From an uncultured Collinsella sp. (GTDB lineage Bacteria > Actinomycetota > Coriobacteriia > Coriobacteriales > Coriobacteriaceae), in contig CAADVS010000038.1 in NCBI GenBank assembly GCA_900752545.1, positions 27,270 through 91,269 of the forward strand: a DNA stretch of 64,000 nt. The letters are read 5' to 3'. Under the pieces are notes generated by a model, which did not search any database, had not been told where the DNA came from, and worked only from the letters and a program-made list of their open reading frames with translations. Both the position numbers and the translations under genes were made by a program. Position 1 is the first letter of the stretch. Each line of letters starts with the position of its first letter. Of the stretch, positions 44,401 through 53,100 are shown piece after piece.

Positions 44401-44754
44401 GCGCTCGGCATGCCCCACGCCCGTGAGCGTGAGCGCCAGCTCCACGTTTTCCAAAATGGTCTGATGCGGAATGAGGTTATAGCTTTGGAACACAAAGCCG
44501 ATGCGGTTGTTGCGGTAGGCATCCCAATCGCGGTCGCGGAAGTCCTTGGTCGAGATGCCGTCAATCAGCAGGTCGCCAGAATCAAAGTGGTCGAGTCCGC
44601 CGATAACGTTGAGCATCGTGGTTTTGCCCGAACCCGAGGGACCCAGAATGGCCACGAACTCGTTATCGCGAAAAGACAGGCTCACGCTGTCGAGCGCCAC
44701 CTGCGTAAACGACTGCGTAACGTACCTTTTGCAAATACCTTTGAGCTCCAGCAT
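41500..44754 (-). CDS. MacB-like ABC transporter: fused ATPase and FtsX permease with a large outer domain
   Basis: 1084 residues. N-terminal ABC ATPase (Walker A GPSGSGKTTMLNVIGGLDHF, signature LSGGQMQRVAIARALI, Walker B IVLADEPTGALDS), a first membrane helix (AFAGSIGIIGIAAILALSNG), then ~500 extracellular residues and three C-terminal FtsX helices (SISLVVSSIMIGIITYISVL and FAIVVVVAVSFPV). The outer part contains a run of LSGIDLSGLDIDLSG-like repeats near residue 680 and Ala/Gln-rich helices, much longer than in MacB (~650 total). Start at the ATG nine bases after AGGAGAGG. Probably exports peptides or works on the cell envelope. Confidence 0.85.
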   Translation of the reverse strand: MLELKGICKRYVTQSFTQVALDSVSLSFRDNEFVAILGPSGSGKTTMLNVIGGLDHFDSGDLLIDGISTKDFRDRDWDAYRNNRIGFVFQSYNLIPHQTILENVELALTLTGVGHAERRQRAREALEKVGLGEHVNKRPGQLSGGQMQRVAIARALINDPEIVLADEPTGALDSTTSVQVMDLLKDVARDRLVIMVTHNPELAYQYATRIVNLADGKITDDSDPFDAAKAARREAKPTRKTSMSFVTALGLSARNLMTKKGRTAMTAFAGSIGIIGIAAILALSNGVNGYIKKVEEDTLSSYPLTISKQDYDLSSMMGGQGATDDDMSKNEGSSDDSAGGKAKGTDKIPVVTAVKDMFASVKSNDMTSFKAWLDAGGDGIDKEVNAIQYGYGVSPVVYRAGKGDEKPVRLVPNAMTEAMSGGASSAATVSMESMGTSVFNEMIDDQSLLDSQYDVVAGHWPTSANEAVMVLSSRGTVGDYTLYSIGALDINELNDLVNSAMTADGGVETPETGTEFTYDDALSTTFKVLSPADAYRKNEETGMWTDMSDDADFMTAKVADGIDVRIVGVVRPNETANASALTPGIAYTHALTRQLMERAADSQIVQEQLARPETDVFTGKSFDELQGEAKQGVDLGSMFSVDEAALKSAFSFDASALSGAAGGMDLSGIDLSGLDIDLSGVGKDIDFSDIMAKAPTPDFSGIFDGLELTPEQMQQVGTLANQLFEGFLQSDQFKALSPDNLKDASKLAAAFSTYLENDATAQQILAQLKALGGDALAERLQQAMTDYVQKQLAPYLQQAMDQVIKAINDQIAATVSAQLKAGAAGLMDQMATQMSSSFANLASAMRVDASAFARAIHFNMDAEDLSSLMMSYAKALQLTYDNNLTTLGYADEADPISVKIFPRDFEAKERVLDHIDAYNKQVKASGHDEQAISYTDYMGIIMGSVTDIVNTISLVLIAFVSISLVVSSIMIGIITYISVLERKKEIGILRAIGASKRNVANVFNAETFIEGLIAGVFAIVVVVAVSFPVNTWALAAKQVPNLMSLPAQDALVLIAISVLLTVVAGLLPARSASKKDPVEALRSE

Positions 44755-44901
44755 GGACGGCAACCTCTCCTGCGCAGGCACCCTGCCCGCTCTCCTCCGC
44801 CGTTCGTATTCGACGCGTTTGTCCTACTCTATCCCCATTTTTTGCCGACGCCAGTGAGGAATGTAACAAACCGCGCCAAAAAACGAACGGGACGGCGCCC
44901 A

Positions 44902-44928
44902 AAAGAAGAGGTCCCGAGCGGGACCTCT
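44902..44928 (-). terminator. Terminator of the redox operon
   Basis: On the minus strand AGAGGTCCC and GGGACCTCT pair around a 4-base loop, followed by TCTTTT. It lies about 80 bases after the TlpA-like stop. Confidence 0.7.
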
Positions 44929-45007
44929 ATATGGTGGAGCTTATCTTGAAAGGTAGCGGACTACTTCGTACAGCGGCGCACGATCATCGCCATGCTTTAC
45001 GCGTTTT

Positions 45008-45979
45008 CTACTGCTCGCTATTCGCAATCGCCTGGTCGATAAGCTTGTCGAGCGCTGCGCGCTGCTCAGCGGAGCTGATGGCACCCACGATGGGCTCCCC
45101 TACGATGTTGCCATTCTGATCGATGACATACGTTGTCGGGAACGAGAACAAATTTGACGTAAACTTACCGGCCTCGCTATCCGACTTGAACCAGATGTTC
45201 TTATATGTCACGCCCTTCTTGCTCAGTACGTCCTTGGCATCTGCAATCTCGCCCTTGTTGCCATCGAGCGTAAAGGAATTGACGCCCACGACCTGGCCGC
45301 CCTTCTTGGCAAGCTCCTTATTCAGGTCCTCTAGGTCGCCCAACTCACCCACGCACGGCTTGCAAGTGGTGAACCAGAAGTTCATGACGGTGACCTTGTT
45401 CTTAGAGAACAGCTCGTCGCTGCTCACGTCGTTGCCGTCCAGGTCCTTGCCCGTAAAGCTGGGGAACTTCGTCGCCTCGCTCGAAGCATTGGCACCAGCC
45501 GTCATGCCAGCGGTCGAAGCGTCGACGCTCTCGCCTGCGCTCGGCGTGCTTCCACAGCCGGGGAACTCCTTCTCCAAGCTCTCGAGCTTGTCCTCGATTT
45601 CCTTGATCTGCTGCGCACCGGCCTTGAGCGTCTTAAGCTCATCCGCCGTAAACTCATCCTTGGCGCCGTCGATGGTCTTGAGCAAGAAATCGCCGTAATT
45701 GCTGCCGTCCTCAATCATTGTCGAGTCTTTATTTGCCGCATTGAATACCTTTTCCCACAGCGCGTTATCACTCGAAAAGATCTCGTTCTCCTTCTGCATG
45801 AGCTTCGCATACAGCTCGGCGGCCTCGTCGGCATTGGCCGGCTTCTGCGCAGTGAGTTCTGCGATCTTAGGATCGGAGCTCGCAGATTCGCTCACATTGC
45901 CACCGGGCGCCGAACATGCCACAAGGCACAAGGCCAATACCGGCACCATAAACAGGGCCGCAATCTTAGAAAGCTTCAT
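45008..45979 (-). CDS. TlpA-family thioredoxin-fold lipoprotein
   Basis: 323 residues. Lipoprotein signal ending LCLVACSAP, a helical acidic linker region (about 40-150) and a TlpA/AhpC-TSA thioredoxin domain with the redox motif CKPC (FWFTTCKPCVGELGDL) and cis-Pro FPTTYVID. It acts on the outer face of the membrane, reducing or oxidising protein thiols. Start at the second ATG (GGAGG seven bases upstream); the first ATG is only one base from the ribosome site. It is the last gene of a three-gene operon with the 4Fe-4S protein and the CD1871A gene. Confidence 0.88.
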   Translation of the reverse strand: MKLSKIAALFMVPVLALCLVACSAPGGNVSESASSDPKIAELTAQKPANADEAAELYAKLMQKENEIFSSDNALWEKVFNAANKDSTMIEDGSNYGDFLLKTIDGAKDEFTADELKTLKAGAQQIKEIEDKLESLEKEFPGCGSTPSAGESVDASTAGMTAGANASSEATKFPSFTGKDLDGNDVSSDELFSKNKVTVMNFWFTTCKPCVGELGDLEDLNKELAKKGGQVVGVNSFTLDGNKGEIADAKDVLSKKGVTYKNIWFKSDSEAGKFTSNLFSFPTTYVIDQNGNIVGEPIVGAISSAEQRAALDKLIDQAIANSEQ

Positions 45980-46008
45980 AGTCATTCCTCCGTTTTGTCG
46001 AAGCTTGT

Positions 46009-46911
46009 TTACTTTTTATCGGCGGTCAAGGGAAGCTTTTCCGCCGACACATCCAGGCCATAGCGATAGCTGATGGCATCGACGGGACAGGCCCCGATGC
46101 ACTTTCCGCACCGGATACATTCGGCATGATTGGGCGCGCGGACCACATCAACGTCCATCTGACAAACCCTTGAACACTTGCCGCACGAGACACATTTGCA
46201 TGCGTCAACCCGAATCCCCAGTAGGGACACCCTATTCATGAGCGCATAGAATGCGCCAAGTGGACAAATCCATTTGCAGAAGGGGCGATAGAACAAAACG
46301 CTCAGCACTACCACGGCAATGAGAACGGCAAGTTTCCAGGTAAAGAGCTGCCCCAGCGCAGATCGAATGCCGGCGTTGGCAATGGCCAGCGGAATGGCGC
46401 CCTCGAGCACACCCTGTGGACAGATGTACTTACAAAAGAACGGGTCGCCCATGCCCACGTCGTTAACCACCAAGACGGGCAGCAGCACCACGGCAAACAG
46501 CAGCACGACGTACTTGATGTACGTGAGCGGCTTGAGCTTTTTCGTGGAGAACTTTTTGCCGGGAATCTTATGAAGCAGCTCCTGCAGCCAGCCAAACGGG
46601 CACAGAAAGCCGCATACAAAGCGTCCCAGCAGCACGCCGAGCAAAATGAGCGTACCGGTAACATAGTAAGAAAAGTTGAACTTGGATGAACCTACCACCG
46701 ACTGGAACGACCCGATGGGGCACGCACCCGATGCCGCGGGGCACGAATAGCAATTAAGTCCAGGTACGCAGACTGTTTTTCCCGCGCCCTGATAGATGCC
46801 GCCTTTGGCAAAGTTTGGCAGGTGAATGTTGGTGACCAGCGTCGTCGCCGCCTGAATGAATCCGCGAAATCGGGCCAAAACATGCGACGCAGTGTTTTCT
46901 CTTTTATCCAA
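46009..46911 (-). CDS. Polytopic 4Fe-4S electron-transfer membrane protein (NapH/CcoG-like)
   Basis: 300 residues. TTG start ten bases after GGAG, overlapping the stop of the CD1871A gene by 8 bases. About five transmembrane helices with cysteine clusters: CVPGLNCYSCPAASGACPIG, CGFLCPFGW, CKYICPQG, CKWICPLG, then two ferredoxin-type clusters CKCVSCGKCSRVC and CIRCGKCIGACP. It should carry electrons across or along the membrane to the TlpA-like lipoprotein. The longer frame upstream has no ribosome site. Confidence 0.88.
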   Translation of the reverse strand: MDKRENTASHVLARFRGFIQAATTLVTNIHLPNFAKGGIYQGAGKTVCVPGLNCYSCPAASGACPIGSFQSVVGSSKFNFSYYVTGTLILLGVLLGRFVCGFLCPFGWLQELLHKIPGKKFSTKKLKPLTYIKYVVLLFAVVLLPVLVVNDVGMGDPFFCKYICPQGVLEGAIPLAIANAGIRSALGQLFTWKLAVLIAVVVLSVLFYRPFCKWICPLGAFYALMNRVSLLGIRVDACKCVSCGKCSRVCQMDVDVVRAPNHAECIRCGKCIGACPVDAISYRYGLDVSAEKLPLTADKK

Positions 46912-47050
46912 TTCCGATACACTCCAAGCACAGCCTAATCGCTTTGGCCAGCACGGCATCCGCCTCGCCACGCATAACACCAAAGCACACCATGGCAATT
47001 CCGACGATCAACAAAGCGACCTGTACCACGGGCTTTACCGCTTTGAACAA
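46904..47050 (-). CDS. CD1871A-family CxxC-motif small membrane protein
   Basis: 48 residues, absent from simple ORF lists because of its TTG start. One hydrophobic helix (VVQVALLIVGIAMVCFGVMR) and the C-terminal signature ICLECIGIG, here RLCLECIGIG with a CxxC pair. The TTG is eight bases after AAAGGAG. Its stop overlaps the start of the 4Fe-4S gene. In Clostridia and Coriobacteriia this small family sits in the same gene order, so it is likely part of the redox complex. Confidence 0.85.
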   Translation of the reverse strand: MFKAVKPVVQVALLIVGIAMVCFGVMRGEADAVLAKAIRLCLECIGIG

Positions 47051-47140
47051 CCTGACCACTCCTTTCGTTACGCGACCATTGGACCATATCGACTATAAAA
47101 TCCGTGTTAAGCGCGATTTGGAATGTGCAAGGAGACTGTT

Positions 47141-47815
47141 ATGCGTATTTTGATCGTCGAAGACGAGCGAGCGCTGTGCGATGCAATCGCGCGCAGCTTG
47201 CGAAACTTGGCGTACAGCGTCGACTGCTGCCACGACGGACAGGAGGCGCTCGACCTGCTGGGCGTCGAAGTCTTTGACCTCGTGGTACTCGACCTCAACC
47301 TTCCCCGTATCGATGGCATGACCGTGCTCAGGGAACTTAGGAAAACCGACTGCGAGACCAAGGTACTGATTCTGTCCGCACGCGGCGAGGTCGCCGACAA
47401 GGTCGCCGGACTCGATGCCGGCGCCAACGATTACCTTACCAAGCCGTTTCATCTGGAAGAACTTGCGGCAAGGATCCGCAGCCTTACCCTCAGGCGCTTT
47501 GCACAAAGCGACATAGTATTAACCTGCGGAAAGCTCAGCTTTGACACCAAGGCGCGCATCGCCTCCGTGGACAGCGAGGCTCTATCTCTTACACGCAAGG
47601 AAACGGGAATCTTGGAATACCTGATGCTTAATCAGGGGCGTCCGGTAAGTCAAGAGGAGCTTATCGAGCACGTTTGGGATAGCAGCGTGAACAGCTTTAG
47701 CAACGCAATCCGCGTTCACATCTCGTCACTCCGCAAAAAGCTACGCATCGCTTTGGGGTACGACCCGATTCGCAATCGGATTGGAGAGGGCTACGTTATG
47801 GAGGATAGCGAATGA
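47141..47815 (+). CDS. OmpR/PhoB-type response regulator
   Basis: 224 residues. Receiver with phospho-acceptor Asp in DLVVLDLNLPRIDG and lysine in NDYLTKPFHLEEL, then a winged-helix trans_reg_C domain (LSLTRKETGILEYLMLNQG, NAIRVHISSLRKKL). ATG after AAGGAG. It is divergent from the redox operon and overlaps the kinase gene by 4 bases (ATGA). Probably controls the redox operon. Confidence 0.92.
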   Translation: MRILIVEDERALCDAIARSLRNLAYSVDCCHDGQEALDLLGVEVFDLVVLDLNLPRIDGMTVLRELRKTDCETKVLILSARGEVADKVAGLDAGANDYLTKPFHLEELAARIRSLTLRRFAQSDIVLTCGKLSFDTKARIASVDSEALSLTRKETGILEYLMLNQGRPVSQEELIEHVWDSSVNSFSNAIRVHISSLRKKLRIALGYDPIRNRIGEGYVMEDSE

Positions 47816-48963
47816 AAAGGTTTTCGCTGCAATGGCGCATAACGATTATGACGGCACTGCTCACGTGTGCAGCATGCGTGCTGACGAACTGCCTGGTCGG
47901 CTATACGGGCATGCGCTACATGGATGCCATCGGCAGCAACATCTCGGCCTTTAACGCAACCGGCGAAGATTCGCCCCAGGCGTTCGACCCAACGAAAGCG
48001 ACCCCCGATGACAAGGTCACGATCGTCGTAAACGACGCACAGGAGTCTTTTGGCACGACAACCTGGTGCATCACGGCTGGAGTCACACTCCTTGGCGGCG
48101 TGCTGGCATACTTTGTGAGCGGCCGTGCACTCAAACCGCTACGGGATTTCGCCGCCCAGGTAGAGCGCGTGCAGCCTGACAACCTAAGCGAAATCAGACT
48201 CAGTGAAGATGTGCCCACCGAGCTACAACAATGCAGCGCCTCTTTCAACGACATGATCGCCCGTCTTGGCGAAGGATTCTCTGCACAGCGTCAGTTTACC
48301 GGCAACGCCGCACACGAGCTGCGCACCCCGCTCGCCCTTATGCAAGCACAGATTGAACTATTCATCTCCGAGCACTCCGGTTTGCAACCAGAAACAGCCG
48401 AGCTGCTCGGCCTGCTACAAGAACAAACCGAGCGCATGTCTCGAATGACCAAGGTATTGCTTGAAATGAGTGAGCTCCGCAGCGTTCCTTGCGAGGACGA
48501 TGTTGAACTCGGTCCCTTGTCCGAAGAGGTCCTCACTGACCTTGCGCCACTTGCCGAAAATAGGAGCATAGCCCTCAACTGTGCTGGAGACGCTTTAGTA
48601 ATCGGGAGCGACACGCTCCTCTATCGGTTGCTGTTCAACCTGGCCGAAAACGCCATCCGTTACAGTCGCTCCGGCTCGACTGTCAATGTCTCCATCAGCG
48701 ACAGCGACAGCCACGTGCTCCTGCGAGTCAAAGATGAGGGCCCGGGAATACCCAAGCAGTACCGAGAGAGCATCTTCCAGCCGTTCTTTCGTCTAGACAA
48801 ATCCCGCAGCAGGGCATACGGCGGCGCAGGACTCGGGCTAGCGCTTGTTTGGGAGATTGCAGCACTTCACGGTGGCACGGTAGAGGTCGAAACAAGTTCC
48901 GAGAACGGGGCTACCATGCTCGTAAGCCTTCCAAAACGATCCGCAGCGTTAACCGAACAGTAA
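47812..48963 (+). CDS. HAMP-containing sensor histidine kinase
   Basis: 383 residues. TM1 at residues 8-30, a short extracellular loop (~60 residues), TM2 near 85-105, HAMP, HisKA with FTGNAAHELRTPLALM, HATPase with ENAIRYSRSG, DEGPGIP and GGAGLGLALVWEI. Partner of the upstream response regulator. The loop between helices contains no cysteines, so direct thiol sensing is not obvious. Confidence 0.92.
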   Translation: MKRFSLQWRITIMTALLTCAACVLTNCLVGYTGMRYMDAIGSNISAFNATGEDSPQAFDPTKATPDDKVTIVVNDAQESFGTTTWCITAGVTLLGGVLAYFVSGRALKPLRDFAAQVERVQPDNLSEIRLSEDVPTELQQCSASFNDMIARLGEGFSAQRQFTGNAAHELRTPLALMQAQIELFISEHSGLQPETAELLGLLQEQTERMSRMTKVLLEMSELRSVPCEDDVELGPLSEEVLTDLAPLAENRSIALNCAGDALVIGSDTLLYRLLFNLAENAIRYSRSGSTVNVSISDSDSHVLLRVKDEGPGIPKQYRESIFQPFFRLDKSRSRAYGGAGLGLALVWEIAALHGGTVEVETSSENGATMLVSLPKRSAALTEQ

Positions 48964-49030
48964 AACGAAAGGGGTCCCGAGCAACAGGAGTACAATTGCT
49001 GCATTGTTGCCACCTGATGGGAGATGGAAG

Positions 49031-50035
49031 ATGGACTGCGATGGCTACCCGCGCATTCCCATGCCGTTGATGTGCACTGCCTTTGTGCCGGGGCAGATTG
49101 ACGCTGCGGTTGCAGGCATTTCCGACCCCGATTCACGCACCATCGCCACGGCAGAAGCGCTGTACTTTCGCGGACAGGCCACACCCGCCGCCGAGACAGC
49201 ACGCCCCTATCTTGACGCCACCGACCCCGCACTGCGTTATTCCGCATGCCTTATCTGCGGATATGCCAGTCTGTCGCTCAACCGTATCGCCGATGCCCGC
49301 CGTTGCCTTGCGGGCATCCTCGATGCGCCAACTGACGAGGAATCGCCCGCCGTCCACGCCACGCATATCCTGTTCGCCTCCGCTGCGAGCGTCCTGCTGC
49401 ACTTGCCTTCCCCGCATTCCGCCGAAGAGTTTTATCCACTTGCGGCGCATCTGCCCGAAGGCCTGCGCCTGTTCGCCAGCTACGTGATGGCGCATGCCCT
49501 GTACCTGCGCGGCGAATATGGCCGCAGTCTGGGCATGGCGGAAAACGCCCTGATCATGAAACAGGGAAGTTATCCCATCTCGGAGCTGTTCCTGCACTTG
49601 TCGGCTTCCATGGCCTGCATGAGCCTCAAGGACATCGACACCGCAAAGGCACACTTCGGAGCCGCTTGGGACGTTGCGCGTCCCGACGGCCTTATCGAAC
49701 TCATCGGCGAGCACCACGGCCTTTTGCAGGGGCTTATCGAGGCGTGTCTAAAAACGCAATACCCTGACGACTTCGCACGCATCATCGAGATTACGTATCG
49801 ATTCAGCTACGGCTGGCGGCGCATCCACAACCCCGATTCGGGCGAGGACGTGGCCGACGATCTAACGACCACGGAATTCACCATGGCCATGCTCGCCTGT
49901 CGCGGGTGGACCAACGCCGAAATCGCACGCCATATGGGAGTATCGCCGGGTACCGTCAAAAACCGCCTATCAGGAGTGTATGCCAAGCTTGGTATCGGAA
50001 CTCGCGCCGAGCTGGTCGCGCATATGTTGCGTTAG
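49031..50035 (+). CDS. LuxR-type HTH regulator with TPR-like N-terminus
   Basis: 334 residues from the ATG behind TGGGAGA. The N-terminal ~270 residues are alanine-rich alpha-helical repeats (possibly TPR-like). The C-terminus is a LuxR helix-turn-helix: RGWTNAEIARHMGVSPGTVK, NRLSGVYAKLGIGTRAELVA. A TACAAT box precedes it. Its stop is 157 bases before the start of the giant surface protein gene, which it probably regulates. Confidence 0.85.
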   Translation: MDCDGYPRIPMPLMCTAFVPGQIDAAVAGISDPDSRTIATAEALYFRGQATPAAETARPYLDATDPALRYSACLICGYASLSLNRIADARRCLAGILDAPTDEESPAVHATHILFASAASVLLHLPSPHSAEEFYPLAAHLPEGLRLFASYVMAHALYLRGEYGRSLGMAENALIMKQGSYPISELFLHLSASMACMSLKDIDTAKAHFGAAWDVARPDGLIELIGEHHGLLQGLIEACLKTQYPDDFARIIEITYRFSYGWRRIHNPDSGEDVADDLTTTEFTMAMLACRGWTNAEIARHMGVSPGTVKNRLSGVYAKLGIGTRAELVAHMLR

Positions 50036-50192
50036 CGGCCAGACTACCTGGCATATCGAAAGCGTCCCGGGGGCCCGACGCTTTCGCGCGCTCAAATTGG
50101 ACATTTTGGCCATCGAACGGCACTACCGCCACGTGGCGCCTTCTCGCAAAATTGGATTATTTCCACCGATACCTGCGGGATGGGAGCCAAAG

Positions 50193-53100
50193 ATGCTTGA
50201 TCGCCGTTCGTTACTTGTTGCCGGAGCGTCCTCGCTGGCGAGCGTTATGTTGCCGCGCGTGCCGGGAAGCGCAAACGCCTTCATATTGCCGTTCGCGCCC
50301 ACCGAAGCCCATGCCGACGAAAAAGACCCCTTCAGGGTGCTCGTTCTCTCGCGCACCATGTTTGGTGTGGTCGTGGTCGACGTTGCCAACAAGAATACGC
50401 CCATCACGGGTGCCCAGGTCACGCTCACATCGCGCTATGCCGCAGGCAAGCAACTCGCCGCCACGACCGATGACGAAGGCACGGCCATCTTTGAGGTCGC
50501 GCCGCTTTCGGAAGGCTACGTGGACGAGGCAACGCTTCTCGACGCGTACGACTTTAACGGCGGCATCTCCATTAGCATGGCAGGCTACCGCGATGTCGAG
50601 ATTCCCCTCGCGCGTATCCAGGGCGGCACCGCCATAACCGCTCCAACGCGTCCGCTTTCCGACGGCGAGCCGTACTTTCGCCAGCTCACATTCGACGATT
50701 GGGACATCCAGTACGCCGACGCTACATTCATGGCACTGCCGAAGGACGACACGGCAAACGAGCAGCCCGACACGCACGCCTTTACCGTGCAGGCACATCT
50801 GCCACAGGGTGGACAGGCAACGCTGCACATCAACAAGGTAATGCCCGCCACGAGTAGCTCACCCGAAACCGTCACGCAGATTGGCCAAGTCAAGGCCAGC
50901 GCATCGGGCACGAATAATCTGGCGACGTTCACGCTCGAAGACAAGTTCCTCGATGCAGCGTCAAACCTTCTGGAAGAAGGGTGCAAGCTGCGCTTTGTCC
51001 TCGACTACCAGGGCAAAACCTACACGCTCTCATCCCCTATGGCCGTTGTTACCGCGCCGGCGGCAAAGGCGGAATCCGGATCGACCACTATCGTCCCCAC
51101 TACCATGGACCAAGAGATCACTCCGTTTGATTTCCCGGCGGCGTTTCCCGGCATCGGCGGCAATAAGTTCACGTGCTGGATGCCCTCGTTCCCCATTTTG
51201 TTCGATTTCTCGTTTGCCGGATACGTGCTGTTTGGCGGAGGATACAAGCCGGTCGGCTACATGAACGATTCGGGCAATCCGGATCCGGAGTACTGGAAGA
51301 AGTCACCGCGCGAGTCGGGCACCAAGCAAGCAAACCGCTACCTCGACGAGATGGAGGGGAAGTGGAATCAGTACAAAAGCATGAGTGCCGGTTCGGGCAC
51401 CGATCCAAGAAACACCAAGCTCCTTCGCCACCATTGCACGCTGCTGTTCACGATGGATATCGCCACACAGCTGTACGGCTCGCTCGCCTACGATTGGGTG
51501 GGCAAAACCTGGGGTAACAACAACGACCCCGCATACGGCAATATTAAGGCCCTCTTCCAGGTAAGAACCGACCTCAATTGGACCGAGCAGTTTACCCTAG
51601 GACCGGTGCCGTTTTTCCTAAACGTCAACCCCTGGGTGCTGGCGAAGCTGGCGCTCGCCGTGGGTGCCCACACGCACGGCAGCGGCGCGGCGTTTTTTAA
51701 AAACATTTCGCTCGACTTTTCAAACACCTCGGGCTCATTCACCATCCAGATCGGGCTTGCCGTCACCTTTGGCGCCGGCGTTGCAGGCGTCGCTTCGTCT
51801 GCCGTGCGCGGCGCCGCATCCCTCACGCTGTTCATTGGGTACGAGAAGGCAGATGGACACCAGCTTCCGCGACTGCGCGTAGGTGCAGACGTCGATGTCG
51901 ATGTGATACTCCAGTTCGTAATGTTCAAGTGGACCACCAAGGCTTGGTCGGGGTCGTGGCCCACACTCCTCGATTCGTGGAATATGTCGGTGAACAATGG
52001 CAACCAGTATGTGCTCCAGCGCTCTGAGCTCGCATTGGGTGGAGATACGCCTTACACGTTGGATGCCCGCTTCGGCACGCCCGGCAACATCAAGGCGGGC
52101 GGCGTGCCGCAATTTATCGCATCGGCCACCATCGTCACCAACGCCGAGCTGCTCGCACGCGCCGAGGTTAAGGCCACTGCCGTAAACGTCGCGCCTGTCG
52201 TGCGCGATTGGGATCAAGCGGTCACGTGCATTGAGCTCGAGGCGGATGCAGAAAGCGACGACACGGGACAGGTCGAGCATTTCGTCCACGCACTGATAGA
52301 GAACGACGAAAACGCCGCGCCGATGTATGAGTACACCCATATCAGGCAGGCGGCGAACGCCGTTGCATACCCCAACACCAATTCTGCTGGTGTATCGGAG
52401 GACGAGCGTGGCGGCATCAAGCCCTCGAGCGACAACGTGCTGTTTACTGGCGTGCTCAGCGAAGCCCACATGAAGCTGGCAATGATTGCCGGCGTAGAAT
52501 GCCTGTTCCGTATCGCCTCGGTGCGCTACGGCGACAATGGCCGCTCGCGCCTGGTGGTGCACACAAAGGCAAACGGCACGTGGTCCGCCCCCATGCCCGT
52601 GGACTTTCCCCTTGGGTTTGGCGAGAACGACGTGGAGCGCGACGGAATATACGATTACGACTTCGACGTGGTGGAATATACGGACGGAAGAGGAAACCAG
52701 GACGCCTACGTGTTGCTGGTCTCGGGCGAGCGCCGCGACGGCGACAACACCCTTTTCGATGCGGCGAGCACATCCGGCATACTGTCCGTTGTGCGCCTGC
52801 GCATAAGCAACGGCGGAGTTCGCGTGGTGTCGCATACGTCATGGCGCAGCATTTCGCGCGGCCGCCTGCAAGAGGATGGCTACCATTGCCTGCAGTGCCC
52901 GCGCATCACGGTGGGCAAGACGCTGGTCGACGGACGTCTGTCGGGTGCCTACCTCCACCGCCGCGGAACCACCGCAGAAAAGGCGCTCGGCAGCGAGGCC
53001 GAGGTTGCGCTGGAGTGCTTTACCCTGTGGTCGGACGTTTCGGGCGACAGCCTGACGTTCCGCCAAGTTCTCCGCTTTCCACAAGCACCGTCGAGTATCG

